A stretch of DNA of 64,000 bases from Klebsiella pneumoniae (lineage in GTDB: Bacteria; Pseudomonadota; Gammaproteobacteria; Enterobacterales; Enterobacteriaceae). Of this stretch, positions 30,988 through 40,577 are shown piece after piece (the first letter of the stretch is position 1; every line of letters starts with the position of its first letter). A model generated the notes under the pieces. It was not told the DNA's origin. It saw only the letters and a program-made list of their open reading frames with translations, and searched no databases. Position numbers and translations under genes: made by a program. The DNA lies in the NCBI RefSeq assembly GCF_000742135.1, contig NZ_KN046818.1, forward strand, positions 3,167,447 to 3,231,446. The letters run 5' to 3'.

Positions 30988-32420
30988 TAATTGTTCTGGT
31001 ACAAATCTTTATACAAGCGGCTTTCAAAGCGGACCAGTGGGATGCGGCGATTGCGCTGATCAGCTGGCTCCACGGCGTAGCCGGAGAGATATTGCACGAA
31101 GGCCACCTTTTGTCCGCTGGCGGTAGTGATGAAGCCTGCGAGGTTATAAACCCCCTGGAGCGACCCGGTTTTCGCCGAAACTTTACCATCGACGCCCGCC
31201 TGATGAAGACCGGCGCGATACTGCAGCGATCCGTCATGGCCCGCCAGCGGCAGCATGGAGATGAAGTTGAGCTCGGTATCGTGCTGGGCGATATACTGCA
31301 GCACCTGCATCATGGTCGCCGGGGCGATCAGGTTGTGGCGCGACAGGCCAGAGCCGTCGGCGATGATAGTATTGCCGAGATCGACCCCAGCCTGTTGACG
31401 CAGGATCTGCCGTACGGCATCGGAGCCCGCCCGCCAGGTGCCAGGTACGCCGAACCGGGCGTGGCCGATGGTGCGAAAGACGGTGTCGGCAATCATGTTG
31501 TCTGACTTCTTCAGCATGATCCGCAGCAGATCGTGCAGCGGAGCCGACTGGCTGGTTGCCAACACGGTGCCGGGCTCATTGGCCAGCGTCTGGCGCAGCA
31601 GCGTGCCGCTGTAGGTGATCCCCGCCTGGGCTAGCTCGGCTTTGAGGATCGCTCCGGCGTAGCTGGCGCCATCCTGAATGGCGAAGGCCAGAGGCAGCGG
31701 CTCGCTACGCTGCGGCAGGCAGCCGGTGAGAGTATAGCGATTGAGATCGCCCGGCACCACGTCGAGCTCGCAATACTGCGCTTCCGATGAGCCACGCGCC
31801 AGCGTTCGCACCTGGCTGAACATGGTGACCGGATAATAGGATGCAACGCGAATGAAGGCGACATCGCCCGGTTTCTGCGCGCTATACAGCGAGACAGAGA
31901 AGCAGTTACGGTCGACAATCGCCGCCGCCGGCGGGGCGCTGAAGCACTGCGTCAGGTCGTTCCACGGCCAGCCGGGCGCTTTGTCATGGCTGGCGAAGAC
32001 CGACGTATCGATGAGCACATTGCCTTCGATACGCTGCACGCCGGCTTTTTTCAGCGTCGCCACCATATTGCGAATATCCTGCCGTTTAAGCGTCGGATCG
32101 CCGCCGAAGCGCGCAATCAGGTCGCCTTTCAGCACGCCGCCGTCAAGGGAACCTTTGGTTTCCAGCGTGGTGGTAAAGCGAAAATCGGGCCCCAGTTGCA
32201 GCAGCGCCGCCAGCGCGGTGATGACCTTTTGCGTACTGGCCGGGAGCGCCATTTGCTGGCTGTGATAGTCGATTTCCGGCGTCGATGCGCCGACCTTTTG
32301 CGCCATAAAGGCAAGGTTCGCACCGGCGGGAAGCTGGTTGATGTACTCGTCAATATTCGCCGCCTGAGCGCTAAGCGCTATACCGGCGGTCAATCCGATG
32401 ATAAATCTGGGAAATCGCAT
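30987..32420 (-). CDS. dacB: D-Ala-D-Ala carboxypeptidase/endopeptidase PBP4
   Basis: Periplasmic class-C low-molecular-weight penicillin-binding protein that trims or cleaves cross-linked peptidoglycan. The protein has 477 residues with a signal peptide ending at SAQAAN. Catalytic motifs: SxxK (ASTQKVITAL), SxN (KKSDNMIADTVF) and KTG (AKTGSLQGVYN). The large insert between the first two motifs is typical. In several Gram-negatives loss of dacB alters ampC induction; no defect is visible here. Confidence 0.97.
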   Translation of the reverse strand: MRFPRFIIGLTAGIALSAQAANIDEYINQLPAGANLAFMAQKVGASTPEIDYHSQQMALPASTQKVITALAALLQLGPDFRFTTTLETKGSLDGGVLKGDLIARFGGDPTLKRQDIRNMVATLKKAGVQRIEGNVLIDTSVFASHDKAPGWPWNDLTQCFSAPPAAAIVDRNCFSVSLYSAQKPGDVAFIRVASYYPVTMFSQVRTLARGSSEAQYCELDVVPGDLNRYTLTGCLPQRSEPLPLAFAIQDGASYAGAILKAELAQAGITYSGTLLRQTLANEPGTVLATSQSAPLHDLLRIMLKKSDNMIADTVFRTIGHARFGVPGTWRAGSDAVRQILRQQAGVDLGNTIIADGSGLSRHNLIAPATMMQVLQYIAQHDTELNFISMLPLAGHDGSLQYRAGLHQAGVDGKVSAKTGSLQGVYNLAGFITTASGQKVAFVQYLSGYAVEPADQRNRRIPLVRFESRLYKDLYQNN

Positions 32421-32496
32421 AATCTCGCGCTAACAACCTGAAGCCAGGCCGTCATACTACGGTGCAACGCCCAGTAAAGTAAACGATGACCCATAA

Positions 32497-32574
32497 TGAA
32501 CTTCGGGGTAAAATACCCATCAAATGAAAAATTGCTGCTGACCTGGGGAGTGTTTCCCGGGTCGGTTTCTTTTT
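32497..32574 (+). promoter_or_regulatory. greA leader: sigma-E-like promoter and GraL-type hairpin
   Basis: TGAACTT (32497-32503), 16 bp, then TCAAA (32520-32524) resembles a sigma-E promoter. Downstream, an approximately 10 bp stem (32540-32563) ends in GGTTTC and a T-run to 32574. In E. coli most greA-promoter transcripts stop at such a site and give short GraL RNAs. The equivalence here is inferred from position and structure. Confidence 0.6.
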
Positions 32575-32655
32575 GCTCGTGTCCTGCCCGTGGGCAGGAC
32601 AGGTGGCGGAGCGGAGCTATCCGTTCCCTGAAGGAATGATAAAGAGGTATAACTA

Positions 32656-33132
32656 ATGCAAGCGATTCCGATGACCTTACGTGGCGCTGAAAAACTGCGC
32701 GAAGAACTGGATTATCTGAAGTCTGTGCGTCGTCCTGAAATCATTGCCGCTATTGCTGAGGCCCGTGAACACGGCGATCTGAAAGAGAATGCCGAGTATC
32801 ACGCCGCGCGTGAGCAGCAGGGTTTCTGCGAGGGGCGTATCAAGGATATCGAAGCGAAGCTGTCTAACGCGCAGGTTATCGATATCACCAAAATGCCGAA
32901 CAACGGCCGGGTGATTTTTGGTTCTACCGTCAGCGTGCTGAACCTCGATACCGACGAGGAACAGACCTACCGCATCGTGGGCGATGACGAAGCTGATTTT
33001 AAGCAGAATCTGATCTCCGTGAACTCGCCGATCGCCCGCGGTCTGATCGGCAAAGAGCAGGATGACGTCGTGACTATCCGTACCCCGGGTGGGGAAGTGG
33101 AATACGAAATTACCAAGGTTGAATACCTGTAA
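32656..33132 (+). CDS. greA: Transcript cleavage factor GreA
   Basis: Rescues backtracked RNA polymerase by stimulating transcript cleavage through the secondary channel. The protein has 158 residues. The N-terminal coiled coil carries the acidic tip ([19 protein letters not shown], with catalytic Asp and Glu), and a C-terminal FKBP-like domain follows. There is a long leader of about 130 nt with a terminator-like hairpin. Confidence 0.98.
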   Translation: MQAIPMTLRGAEKLREELDYLKSVRRPEIIAAIAEAREHGDLKENAEYHAAREQQGFCEGRIKDIEAKLSNAQVIDITKMPNNGRVIFGSTVSVLNLDTDEEQTYRIVGDDEADFKQNLISVNSPIARGLIGKEQDDVVTIRTPGGEVEYEITKVEYL

Positions 33133-33175
33133 GGCGTATTTCCCGCTACGATGTTTATAGATTGTAAAGAAAGGA

Positions 33176-33198
33176 AAAAGGCCGCATAGCGGCCTTTT
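33176..33198 (+). terminator. Terminator after greA
   Basis: A perfect 10 bp stem AAAAGGCCGC-ATA-GCGGCCTTTT. It is symmetrical enough to act on the opposing yhbY transcript as well. Confidence 0.9.
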
Positions 33199-33284
33199 AT
33201 CAACGTCAGGAGCATGGCATTTTGCTCGCCTGGCCGCAGAAATCCCTCGTTTTACACAAAGTTGTGTCGAGATTCAGGATATTC

Positions 33285-33578
33285 TTAGCGTGGCAGCGAG
33301 ATTTTACGCTCTGGCGTTGGGCGGTACAGAACCAGCGTTTTACCGATGACCTGTACGTTACAGGCGCCGGTTTCGCGTACGATGGCTTCCACGATCAAGG
33401 CTTTTGTTTCGCGATCTTCTGAGGCGATCTTCACCTTGATGAGTTCATGGTGCCCTAACGCTTGTTCGATCTCGGCCAGTACCCCTTCGGTCAAACCATT
33501 GTTGCCAAGCATAACTACCGGCTTGAGCGGATGTGCCAGACCTTTCAGGTGCTGTTTTTGTTTAGTACTCAGATTCAT
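33285..33578 (-). CDS. yhbY: Ribosome assembly RNA-binding protein YhbY
   Basis: 97-residue CRS1-YhbY (CRM) domain protein that associates with pre-50S particles. The GxxG-like loop is VMLGNNGLTEGV and the C-terminus is RPTPERKISLPR. The start ATG at 33578 (MNLSTKQKQHLKG) follows the family; a frame from 33635 reads into the divergent rlmE promoter region. Confidence 0.94.
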   Translation of the reverse strand: MNLSTKQKQHLKGLAHPLKPVVMLGNNGLTEGVLAEIEQALGHHELIKVKIASEDRETKALIVEAIVRETGACNVQVIGKTLVLYRPTPERKISLPR

Positions 33579-33701
33579 CGTATTTTTTTGCTTACGTTGG
33601 GATTGAAAACGGGTCATTCTACCGCCATCTCCCATATATCGCCAAACTACCGCGTCGATTTTTACGCAGTAAAGTACGATGAACCCGAACGGGAATGTTA
33701 A

Positions 33702-34331
33702 ATGACAGGTAAAAAGCGTTCTGCCAGCTCAAGCCGCTGGCTTCAGGAACACTTTAGCGATAAATATGTTCAACAGGCACAGAAAAAGGGGTTACGTTCC
33801 CGTGCCTGGTTTAAACTTGATGAAATACAGCAAAGTGACAAAATTTTTAAGCCGGGGATGACGGTAGTCGACCTCGGTGCTGCTCCCGGTGGCTGGTCGC
33901 AGTATGCGGTCACGCAGATCGGCAACAGCGGCCGCATCATCGCTTGCGATCTTTTACCAATGGATCCAATCGTTGGTGTGGACTTCCTTCAGGGCGATTT
34001 TCGTGATGAATTAGTCCTGAAAGCGTTACTTGAGCGAGTGGGCGACAGTAAAGTCCAAGTTGTCATGTCCGATATGGCGCCGAATATGTGCGGAACACCG
34101 GCGGTGGATATTCCCCGGGCTATGTATCTGGTAGAACTGGCGCTTGAAATGTCTCGTGATGTATTAGCGCCAGGTGGTAGTTTTGTAGTGAAGGTGTTCC
34201 AGGGCGAAGGCTTCGATGAGTATCTTCGAGAAATTCGCTCCCTGTTTACGAAGGTCAAAGTTCGTAAGCCGGACTCTTCCCGCGCTCGTTCGCGTGAAGT
34301 GTATATTGTAGCGACCGGGCGTAAACCATAA
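33702..34331 (+). CDS. rlmE: 23S rRNA 2'-O-methyltransferase RlmE (FtsJ)
   Basis: Methylates U2552 of 23S rRNA, a late 50S maturation step; it is heat-shock induced in E. coli. The protein has 209 residues. The SAM-binding motif is [15 protein letters not shown], with catalytic-tetrad residues in the Lys38 region, VMSDMAPN and [10 protein letters not shown]. It is 90 bp upstream of ftsH and probably co-transcribed with it. Confidence 0.98.
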
Positions 34332-34421
34332 CCGGCAGATTTCAAACGAAAGTTTGAAAGAAACTGGATATAGAGTATCCTGACGCTGTTTTTAACACAG
34401 TTGTAATAAGAGGTTAATCCC

Positions 34422-36365
34422 TTGAGTGACATGGCGAAAAACCTAATACTCTGGCTGGTCATTGCCGTTGTGCTGATGTCAGTATTCCAGAGCTTTGGGC
34501 CCAGCGAGTCGAATGGCCGCAAGGTGGATTATTCTACCTTCCTGCAAGAGGTCAATCAGGACCAGGTTCGCGAAGCGCGTATCAACGGACGTGAGATCAA
34601 CGTTACCAAGAAAGATAGTAACCGTTACACGACTTACATTCCGGTTAACGATCCGAAGCTGCTCGATAACCTGTTGACTAAAAACGTCAAAGTTGTTGGC
34701 GAACCACCAGAAGAGCCGAGCCTGCTGGCTTCCATCTTCATCTCCTGGTTCCCAATGCTGCTGCTGATCGGCGTCTGGATCTTCTTTATGCGGCAAATGC
34801 AGGGCGGCGGCGGGAAGGGCGCGATGTCCTTCGGCAAAAGCAAAGCCCGTATGTTGACGGAAGACCAGATCAAAACCACTTTTGCAGACGTTGCCGGGTG
34901 TGACGAAGCGAAAGAGGAAGTCGGCGAGCTGGTAGAATACCTGCGTGAGCCGAGCCGCTTCCAGAAACTGGGCGGTAAAATCCCGAAAGGCGTCCTGATG
35001 GTCGGCCCTCCGGGTACCGGTAAAACGCTGCTGGCGAAAGCGATCGCTGGTGAAGCGAAGGTACCGTTCTTTACCATTTCCGGTTCTGACTTCGTCGAAA
35101 TGTTCGTCGGTGTGGGCGCTTCTCGTGTGCGTGACATGTTCGAACAGGCTAAGAAAGCCGCGCCTTGCATCATCTTCATCGATGAAATCGACGCCGTCGG
35201 CCGCCAGCGTGGCGCAGGCCTGGGCGGTGGTCACGATGAACGTGAGCAGACCCTGAACCAGATGCTGGTTGAGATGGACGGCTTCGAAGGTAACGAAGGT
35301 ATCATCGTTATCGCGGCGACTAACCGTCCGGACGTTCTTGACCCCGCGCTGTTGCGTCCGGGCCGTTTTGACCGCCAGGTGGTGGTTGGCCTGCCGGATG
35401 TTCGCGGTCGTGAGCAGATCCTGAAAGTGCATATGCGTCGCGTTCCGCTGGCGCCGGATATCGATGCGGCAATCATTGCGCGCGGTACCCCGGGCTTCTC
35501 CGGTGCGGATCTGGCCAACCTGGTCAACGAAGCGGCGCTGTTTGCTGCCCGCGGTAACAAACGCGTTGTGTCGATGGTTGAGTTCGAGAAAGCGAAAGAC
35601 AAAATCATGATGGGTGCGGAACGTCGCTCCATGGTGATGACGGAAGCGCAGAAAGAGTCTACTGCTTATCATGAAGCGGGCCACGCGATTATTGGTCGCC
35701 TGGTGCCGGAGCACGATCCGGTGCACAAAGTGACGATTATCCCGCGCGGTCGTGCGCTGGGTGTGACCTTCTTCCTGCCGGAAGGCGATGCAATCAGCGC
35801 CAGCCGTCAGAAACTGGAAAGCCAGATCTCCACCCTGTACGGCGGTCGTCTGGCGGAAGAGATTATCTACGGTCCGGAACATGTTTCTACCGGTGCGTCC
35901 AACGATATTAAAGTGGCGACGAACCTGGCGCGTAACATGGTGACCCAGTGGGGCTTCTCCGACAAACTCGGTCCGCTGCTGTATGCGGAAGAAGAGGGTG
36001 AAGTCTTCCTCGGCCGTAGCGTCGCGAAAGCGAAGCATATGTCCGATGAAACCGCGCGTATCATCGACCAGGAAGTGAAATCGCTGATTGAGCGTAACTA
36101 CGGTCGTGCTCGCCAGCTGCTGAACGACAACATGGACATTCTGCACGCGATGAAAGATGCGCTCATGAAGTATGAGACCATCGATGCGCCGCAGATTGAC
36201 GACCTGATGGCTCGTCGCGAAGTTCGTCCGCCAGCGGGTTGGGAAGAACCTGGTTCTTCTAACAACTCTGACAACAATGGCACGCCTCGTGCGCCGCGTC
36301 CGGTTGATGAACCGCGTACGCCGAACCCGGGCAACACCATGTCAGAGCAGCTGGGCGACAAGTAA
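34422..36365 (+). CDS. ftsH: ATP-dependent zinc metalloprotease FtsH
   Basis: Hexameric inner-membrane AAA+ protease that degrades LpxC, sigma-32, SecY and other proteins. It has 647 residues from the TTG at 34422, or 644 from the ATG at 34431. AAGAGG sits 8 nt before the TTG, which favours the longer form. Two membrane segments (about 8-26 and 99-122) flank a periplasmic domain. AAA motifs are GPPGTGKT and [11 protein letters not shown], with the pore loop FVEMFVG. The zinc-binding HEAGH lies in the M41 protease domain. The tail is disordered ([15 protein letters not shown]). Confidence 0.98.
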   Translation: MSDMAKNLILWLVIAVVLMSVFQSFGPSESNGRKVDYSTFLQEVNQDQVREARINGREINVTKKDSNRYTTYIPVNDPKLLDNLLTKNVKVVGEPPEEPSLLASIFISWFPMLLLIGVWIFFMRQMQGGGGKGAMSFGKSKARMLTEDQIKTTFADVAGCDEAKEEVGELVEYLREPSRFQKLGGKIPKGVLMVGPPGTGKTLLAKAIAGEAKVPFFTISGSDFVEMFVGVGASRVRDMFEQAKKAAPCIIFIDEIDAVGRQRGAGLGGGHDEREQTLNQMLVEMDGFEGNEGIIVIAATNRPDVLDPALLRPGRFDRQVVVGLPDVRGREQILKVHMRRVPLAPDIDAAIIARGTPGFSGADLANLVNEAALFAARGNKRVVSMVEFEKAKDKIMMGAERRSMVMTEAQKESTAYHEAGHAIIGRLVPEHDPVHKVTIIPRGRALGVTFFLPEGDAISASRQKLESQISTLYGGRLAEEIIYGPEHVSTGASNDIKVATNLARNMVTQWGFSDKLGPLLYAEEEGEVFLGRSVAKAKHMSDETARIIDQEVKSLIERNYGRARQLLNDNMDILHAMKDALMKYETIDAPQIDDLMARREVRPPAGWEEPGSSNNSDNNGTPRAPRPVDEPRTPNPGNTMSEQLGDK

Positions 36366-36394
36366 GCTACCGCTGTTGATGCTTGTTTAACCTT

Positions 36395-36430
36395 AAAACC
36401 CCGGGCGTCCGCTCCGGGGTTTTTCTTTTT
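36395..36430 (+). terminator. Terminator after ftsH
   Basis: An AAACCCCGG / CCGGGGTTT stem followed by a long T-rich run, before folP. Confidence 0.85.
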
Positions 36431-36458
36431 TAACCTCTTCAGTCTCAGGGATTTTGTG

Positions 36459-37307
36459 ATGAAACTTGTAGCCCAGGGCTCAACCCTCGATCTCTCTCAC
36501 CCCCACGTGATGGGTATTCTAAATGTGACGCCTGACTCCTTCTCCGATGGCGGCGCCCATAATTCGCTGATTGAGGCGGTGAAGCATGCCAATCTGATGA
36601 TCAACGCCGGCGCGACCATCATTGATATCGGCGGTGAATCGACGCGGCCAGGGGCGGCTGAGGTTAGTGTGGAAGAGGAGCTTGCGCGGGTGATACCGGT
36701 GGTTGAAGCCATTGCCCAGCGCTTTGAGGTATGGATCTCAGTGGATACCTCCAAGGCGGAGGTTATTCGCCAATCGGCCAGGGTCGGGGCGCATATCATC
36801 AACGATATTCGTTCGCTGACCGAGCCCGGCGCGCTGCAGGCCGCCGCAGAAACTGGACTGCCGGTGTGTCTGATGCATATGCAGGGACAACCAAAAACCA
36901 TGCAGGAGGCGCCGAAGTATGAGGACGTCTTCGCCGATGTTGAGCGTTTTTTTAATGAGCACATTGTGCGCTGCGAACAGGCGGGGATCGCAAAAGAAAA
37001 ATTGCTGCTCGACCCGGGATTCGGTTTCGGTAAAAATCTCTCCCACAATTACCAACTGTTGGCCAGGCTTGGGGAGTTTCATCACTTTGGTCTGCCGCTG
37101 CTGGTCGGTATGTCACGTAAGTCGATGGTAGGTCAGTTGCTGAACGTCGGGCCGTCGGAGCGGCTGAACGGCAGCCTGGCGTGTGCCGTCATTGCAGCAA
37201 TGCAGGGCGCGCAGATTATCCGCGTCCATGATGTCAAAGAAACGGTAGAAGCGCTGCGCGTGGTGGAAGCCACCCTCGCCGCTAAGGGAAAAAAACGTTA
37301 TGAGTAA
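36459..37307 (+). CDS. folP: Dihydropteroate synthase FolP
   Basis: Condenses p-aminobenzoate with dihydropterin diphosphate in folate synthesis; it is the sulfonamide target. The protein has 282 residues. Conserved motifs: [47 protein letters not shown] and a VGMSRKSM loop. The loop after SFSDGG looks like the normal chromosomal form, with no obvious insertion. A GTG one codon upstream is an alternative start. It overlaps glmM by 8 bp. Confidence 0.98.
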
Positions 37308-38637
37308 CCGCAAGTATTTTGGCACCGATGGTATTCGTGGCCGCGTCGGCGATGCGCCGATCACTCCGGAGTTTGTGCTCAAGCTGGGCTGGGCGGCGGG
37401 CAAAGTGTTAGCGCGTCACGGTTCGCGTAAAATTATCATCGGCAAGGATACCCGTATTTCGGGCTATATGCTGGAATCGGCGCTGGAAGCTGGACTGGCG
37501 GCAGCGGGGCTCTCTGCGTCGTTCACCGGGCCTATGCCGACACCGGCCATCGCCTACCTGACGCGCGCCTTCCGCGCCGAGGCGGGGATTGTTATCTCTG
37601 CTTCACATAACCCTTTCTACGACAACGGCATTAAATTCTTCTCCATTGAGGGCACCAAGCTGCCGGATGATGTCGAAGAGGCGATTGAAGCCGAAATGGA
37701 GAAAGAGCTCACCTGCGTGGATTCGGCTGAGCTGGGCAAAGCCAGCCGTATCGTCGATGCGGCGGGGCGCTACATTGAATTTTGTAAGGGTACCTTTCCC
37801 AACGAACTGAGCCTGGGAACGCTGAAAGTGGTGGTGGATTGCGCGCACGGCGCGACCTATCACATCGCCCCTAATGTCTTCCGCGAGCTGGGAGCCCAGG
37901 TTATCGCGATGGGCTGCGAGCCAGACGGTCTCAACATCAACGAAGAGGTCGGCGCCACTGACGTGCGGGCGCTGCAGGCGCGCGTGCTGGCGGAAAAAGC
38001 CGATCTGGGTATTGCCTACGACGGCGATGGCGATCGGGTGATTATGGTTGACCACGAAGGCAATAAAGTCGATGGCGACCAGATCCTCTATATCATAGCC
38101 CGGGAAGGATTGCGTCAGGGGCAGCTGCGCGGCGGCGCCGTCGGCACGCTGATGAGTAATATGGGGCTGGAGCTGGCGCTCAAGCAGTTAGGCATCCCGT
38201 TTGCCCGCGCGAAGGTCGGTGACCGCTATGTACTGGAGATGCTCCAGGAAAAAGGCTGGCGCATCGGTGCGGAAAATTCCGGCCATGTGATCCTGCTGGA
38301 TAAAACCACCACCGGCGATGGCATTGTCGCCAGCCTGCAGGTGGTCGCGGCGATGGTCCGCAACCACATGAGCCTGCATGACCTGTGCAGCGGCATGAAA
38401 ATGTTCCCTCAGCTGCTGGTGAATGTCCGCTTTACCGAGGGCAGCGGTAACCCGCTGGAGAATGAGCACGTCAAAGCGGTGACCGCGGAAGTGGAGGCGG
38501 CGTTAGGAAAACGCGGCCGTGTCCTGCTGCGTAAATCGGGTACGGAGCCGCTGATCCGCGTGATGGTGGAAGGCGAGCATGAAGATCAGGTGCACGAGTT
38601 TGCGCACCGCATCGCTGAGGCGGTAAAAAGCGTTTAG
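37300..38637 (+). CDS. glmM: Phosphoglucosamine mutase GlmM
   Basis: Interconverts glucosamine-6-phosphate and glucosamine-1-phosphate for UDP-GlcNAc synthesis. The protein has 445 residues. The phosphorylated active-site serine is in [17 protein letters not shown] (Ser102 by family numbering), the metal loop is DGDGDRVI, and the phosphate-binding loop is [12 protein letters not shown]. It overlaps folP. Confidence 0.98.
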
Positions 38638-38656
38638 CTTTGCCGGCTAAGTGGTT

Positions 38657-38682
38657 AAAAAGGCGGCGCTTGCCGCCTTTTT
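38657..38682 (+). terminator. Terminator after glmM
   Basis: An 11 bp stem AAAAAGGCGGC-GCTT-GCCGCCTTTTT. Confidence 0.92.
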
Positions 38683-38866
38683 TATGATCGAAAATTGGCT
38701 TTTTGCTGTTTTTTTCTGCAGTTGATACAATGTGTCGAAATTGCCCTTGCGAAGGTCATTCGCTTTGGTTAGTATTCACACCCGCTTCAGTGGGAAACGT
38801 TAAAACGTCCCGCTTTATTGGTCGAAGCACTTGGTATGCGGCGAATCCGCAAGGAACAGGTTGATT

Positions 38867-39196
38867 ATGTACGAAGCTCTTTTGGTTGTTTTCCTTATTG
38901 TAGCGATTGGCCTTGTAGGTCTGGTTATGCTGCAGCAAGGTAAAGGCGCTGATATGGGAGCCTCCTTCGGTGCAGGCGCTTCCGGCACACTGTTTGGGTC
39001 CAGCGGTTCTGGTAACTTTATGACCCGAATGACCGGCATCCTGGCTGCGCTGTTCTTCATCATCAGTCTGGCGCTGGGTAATATCAACAGCAACAAGACC
39101 AGTAAAGGAAGTGAGTGGGATAATCTGAGCGCGCCGAAAACGGAGCAAACTCAGCCAACTGCGCCGGCTCAGCCGACCAGCGATATCCCGCACTAA
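38867..39196 (+). CDS. secG: Protein-export membrane protein SecG
   Basis: Small subunit of the SecYEG translocon. The protein has 109 residues: two membrane helices (about 3-22 and 53-73) joined by the conserved loop MLQQGKGADMGASFGAG, then a Pro/Thr/Gln-rich tail. Start at 38867 (MYEALLVVF), preceded by AAGGAACAGG. It lies directly before the tRNA-Leu gene. Confidence 0.97.
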   Translation: MYEALLVVFLIVAIGLVGLVMLQQGKGADMGASFGAGASGTLFGSSGSGNFMTRMTGILAALFFIISLALGNINSNKTSKGSEWDNLSAPKTEQTQPTAPAQPTSDIPH

Positions 39197-39205
39197 GTAT
39201 TCTGT

Positions 39206-39292
39206 ACCGAGGTGGTGGAATTGGTAGACACGCTACCTTGAGGTGGTAGTGCCCTAACGGGCTTGTGGGTTCGAGTCCCATCCTCGGTACCA
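39206..39292 (+). tRNA. leuU: tRNA-Leu (anticodon GAG)
   Basis: 87 nt including the encoded CCA. The acceptor stem pairs ACCGAGG with CCTCGGT. The anticodon stem-loop is CTACC-TTGAGGT-GGTAG with GAG at 39240-39242. The long class-II variable arm is GTGCCCTAACGGGCTTG and the T-arm is GGGTTCGAGTCCC. It is located after secG as in E. coli leuU. Confidence 0.98.
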
Positions 39293-39301
39293 ATATTCCA
39301 G

Positions 39302-39330
39302 AAAAAAGACGCTGAAAAGCGTCTTTTTTT
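39302..39330 (+). terminator. Terminator after tRNA-Leu
   Basis: An A6-GACGC stem with GCGTC followed by T7, only 10 bp after the tRNA. Confidence 0.92.
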
Positions 39331-39436
39331 GTTTTTGTCCCCGCTGGCCATTTATTTATAAACATCTCTTCGCTGGTTGCCTCCTTTTACTGTCGTTAAA
39401 GTCGCCTCGTCAAATTAACAGAGGTGAAGTGACACA

Positions 39437-39838
39437 ATGAACAAGATCGGGTTGCTTATCGTCGCCGGCGTGCTCGGTTTAGCTGGGTGCAGTTCAACAT
39501 CGCCCTCCCAAACGGTGGAGACGATTAATGCGCTAACCGTACCGGTATCGCCCAGTGAGTCTGGGACTACAGCGAATCATGCCCAGGCGGTGAGGCGCTA
39601 TTTCCAGGACAATACGGCACTGATTAGTCGCCTTAACCATTCGTTGAAAAGTCATTATCTGCAGGACGTGGAGCGCCGCGATGTGTTCGACAGACACAGC
39701 GAGGCGTATAAGGTGTATGGCGCCCTGACCCGCCTGGAGCAGATGGCGTCCATGAATGAGGTTTACCGCAAAGAGAATAATGTTGCGGGCCTACAAGAGA
39801 TCAACCGCGTACTGAAAAGCGTGCCGCTGACCAGCTGA
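39437..39838 (+). CDS. Putative small lipoprotein, unrecognised family
   Basis: 133 residues. The N-terminus is a lipoprotein signal peptide with a lipobox LAGC at Cys18 and a following Ser-Ser-Thr, so an outer-membrane anchored lipoprotein is expected. The mature part starts with a Ser/Thr/Pro-rich linker, then a helical region (about 48-130) with many charged residues and no motif I know. RBS GAGGTGAAG precedes the ATG. It lies in the variable segment between the tRNA-Leu gene and argG, where E. coli K-12 carries a different gene (yhbX). It converges with the YfaZ-like gene. Function unknown. Confidence 0.78.
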   Translation: MNKIGLLIVAGVLGLAGCSSTSPSQTVETINALTVPVSPSESGTTANHAQAVRRYFQDNTALISRLNHSLKSHYLQDVERRDVFDRHSEAYKVYGALTRLEQMASMNEVYRKENNVAGLQEINRVLKSVPLTS

Positions 39839-39845
39839 GAATGAA

Positions 39846-39873
39846 ACAGGGACTGCCGACCGGCAATCCCTGT
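39846..39873. terminator. Hairpin between lipoprotein and YfaZ-like gene
   Basis: ACAGGGA, TGCCG, a two-base loop, CGGCA, TCCCTGT: a 12 bp stem with one mismatch, located between convergent genes. No T-tract. Confidence 0.55.
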
Positions 39874-39879
39874 GAAGAG

Positions 39880-40431
39880 TTAAAAGCGGAAGTTAACCCC
39901 GGCGTAAGCGCCGTCGGCCAGCGTGTTATCGCGATTGCCATCTTTCCCTGCCATATCAATATAGCGATAGCCAGCTTCGATATTCAGAGACGGGAGCACG
40001 TTAAGGCGTACCCCGGCATTGGCCTCCACATAATCCTTAACGCCGCTGGACATTGAGTCCGGTGAGTAATAGCCCTCGCCGAAAAGCGTGAAATACTGAC
40101 CAAGGGGGAGTTCAGCGCCACCACCGGCGGCGATGGCGTAACCTTCATCACCATCTTTTGGGTTCAGATAGACCGCCTTACCGCCCAGGGTCATCAGAAA
40201 AGGGCCAAGGTTAAAGTTATAACCCATTCCCAGTCCTACACTATCTCCATCGTTGTCGCTATGAGCCCACTGAGAACTGAACGTCATACCCGGTTCCCCG
40301 GCGCCAAAGCTGGCGGACAGATTGGTAAACTCGGCGCCAGCTTCTCCATGCAGGTTAACGGCTGCGCAGGCAGCGCTGCTGGCTCCCAAAGCGATCGTTA
40401 CGGCAACCATTTTTGCAGCAATAGACTTCAT
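39880..40431 (-). CDS. YfaZ-family outer membrane protein
   Basis: 183 residues with a signal peptide cut near ACAAVNL and a mature part of alternating beta-strands ending in FRF, the C-terminal aromatic signature for BAM insertion. It resembles the YfaZ precursor family of E. coli (about 180 aa), which lies elsewhere on that chromosome, so this may be a paralogue. The barrel size (about eight strands) is inferred from length. The ATG at 40431 has a good RBS (GAAGGAATTT). A strong intrinsic terminator ends just 19 nt before the start codon, and the leader holds a C4-like fold, so expression is probably controlled by read-through. An IprA-like regulator is encoded upstream on the same strand. 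Confidence 0.85.
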   Translation of the reverse strand: MKSIAAKMVAVTIALGASSAACAAVNLHGEAGAEFTNLSASFGAGEPGMTFSSQWAHSDNDGDSVGLGMGYNFNLGPFLMTLGGKAVYLNPKDGDEGYAIAAGGGAELPLGQYFTLFGEGYYSPDSMSSGVKDYVEANAGVRLNVLPSLNIEAGYRYIDMAGKDGNRDNTLADGAYAGVNFRF

Positions 40432-40449
40432 TATTAAATTCCTTCAGAT

Positions 40450-40478
40450 AAAAAAAAGCCCGATATGGGCGTTCGGGC
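40450..40478 (-). terminator. Intrinsic terminator inside the YfaZ-like gene leader
   Basis: Read on the minus strand: GCCCGA, a 9 nt loop, TCGGGC, then eight T residues. It ends 19 nt upstream of the YfaZ-like ATG and inside a small open frame that begins at 40576. The position suggests attenuation or the end of a separate small RNA. Confidence 0.85.
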
Positions 40479-40577
40479 ATAATTAACGGGTTCGTGCATC
40501 TCATTGTTATGGTCGCAGCAGGCGAGGGGGCAACTCTCGCTACCGCCGCACACGTCTGGCCGATTTCCGCTGGCATA

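Noticed and set aside
34479-36146. 555-codon minus-strand frame opposite ftsH
   Set aside because: Antisense shadow of ftsH with no start signal or motif.
39206-39436. Attachment-site duplication at the tRNA-Leu 3' end
   Set aside because: The tRNA neighbourhood looks like a possible island entry point, but no second copy of the tRNA 3' end was noticed within the window and there is no integrase gene.
40355-40576. 73-codon small frame overlapping the YfaZ-like start, as a real protein
   Set aside because: Not annotated as a gene: its AGGA is too close to the ATG, it crosses an intrinsic terminator and it enters the YfaZ-like gene out of frame. Kept only as part of the leader hypothesis.
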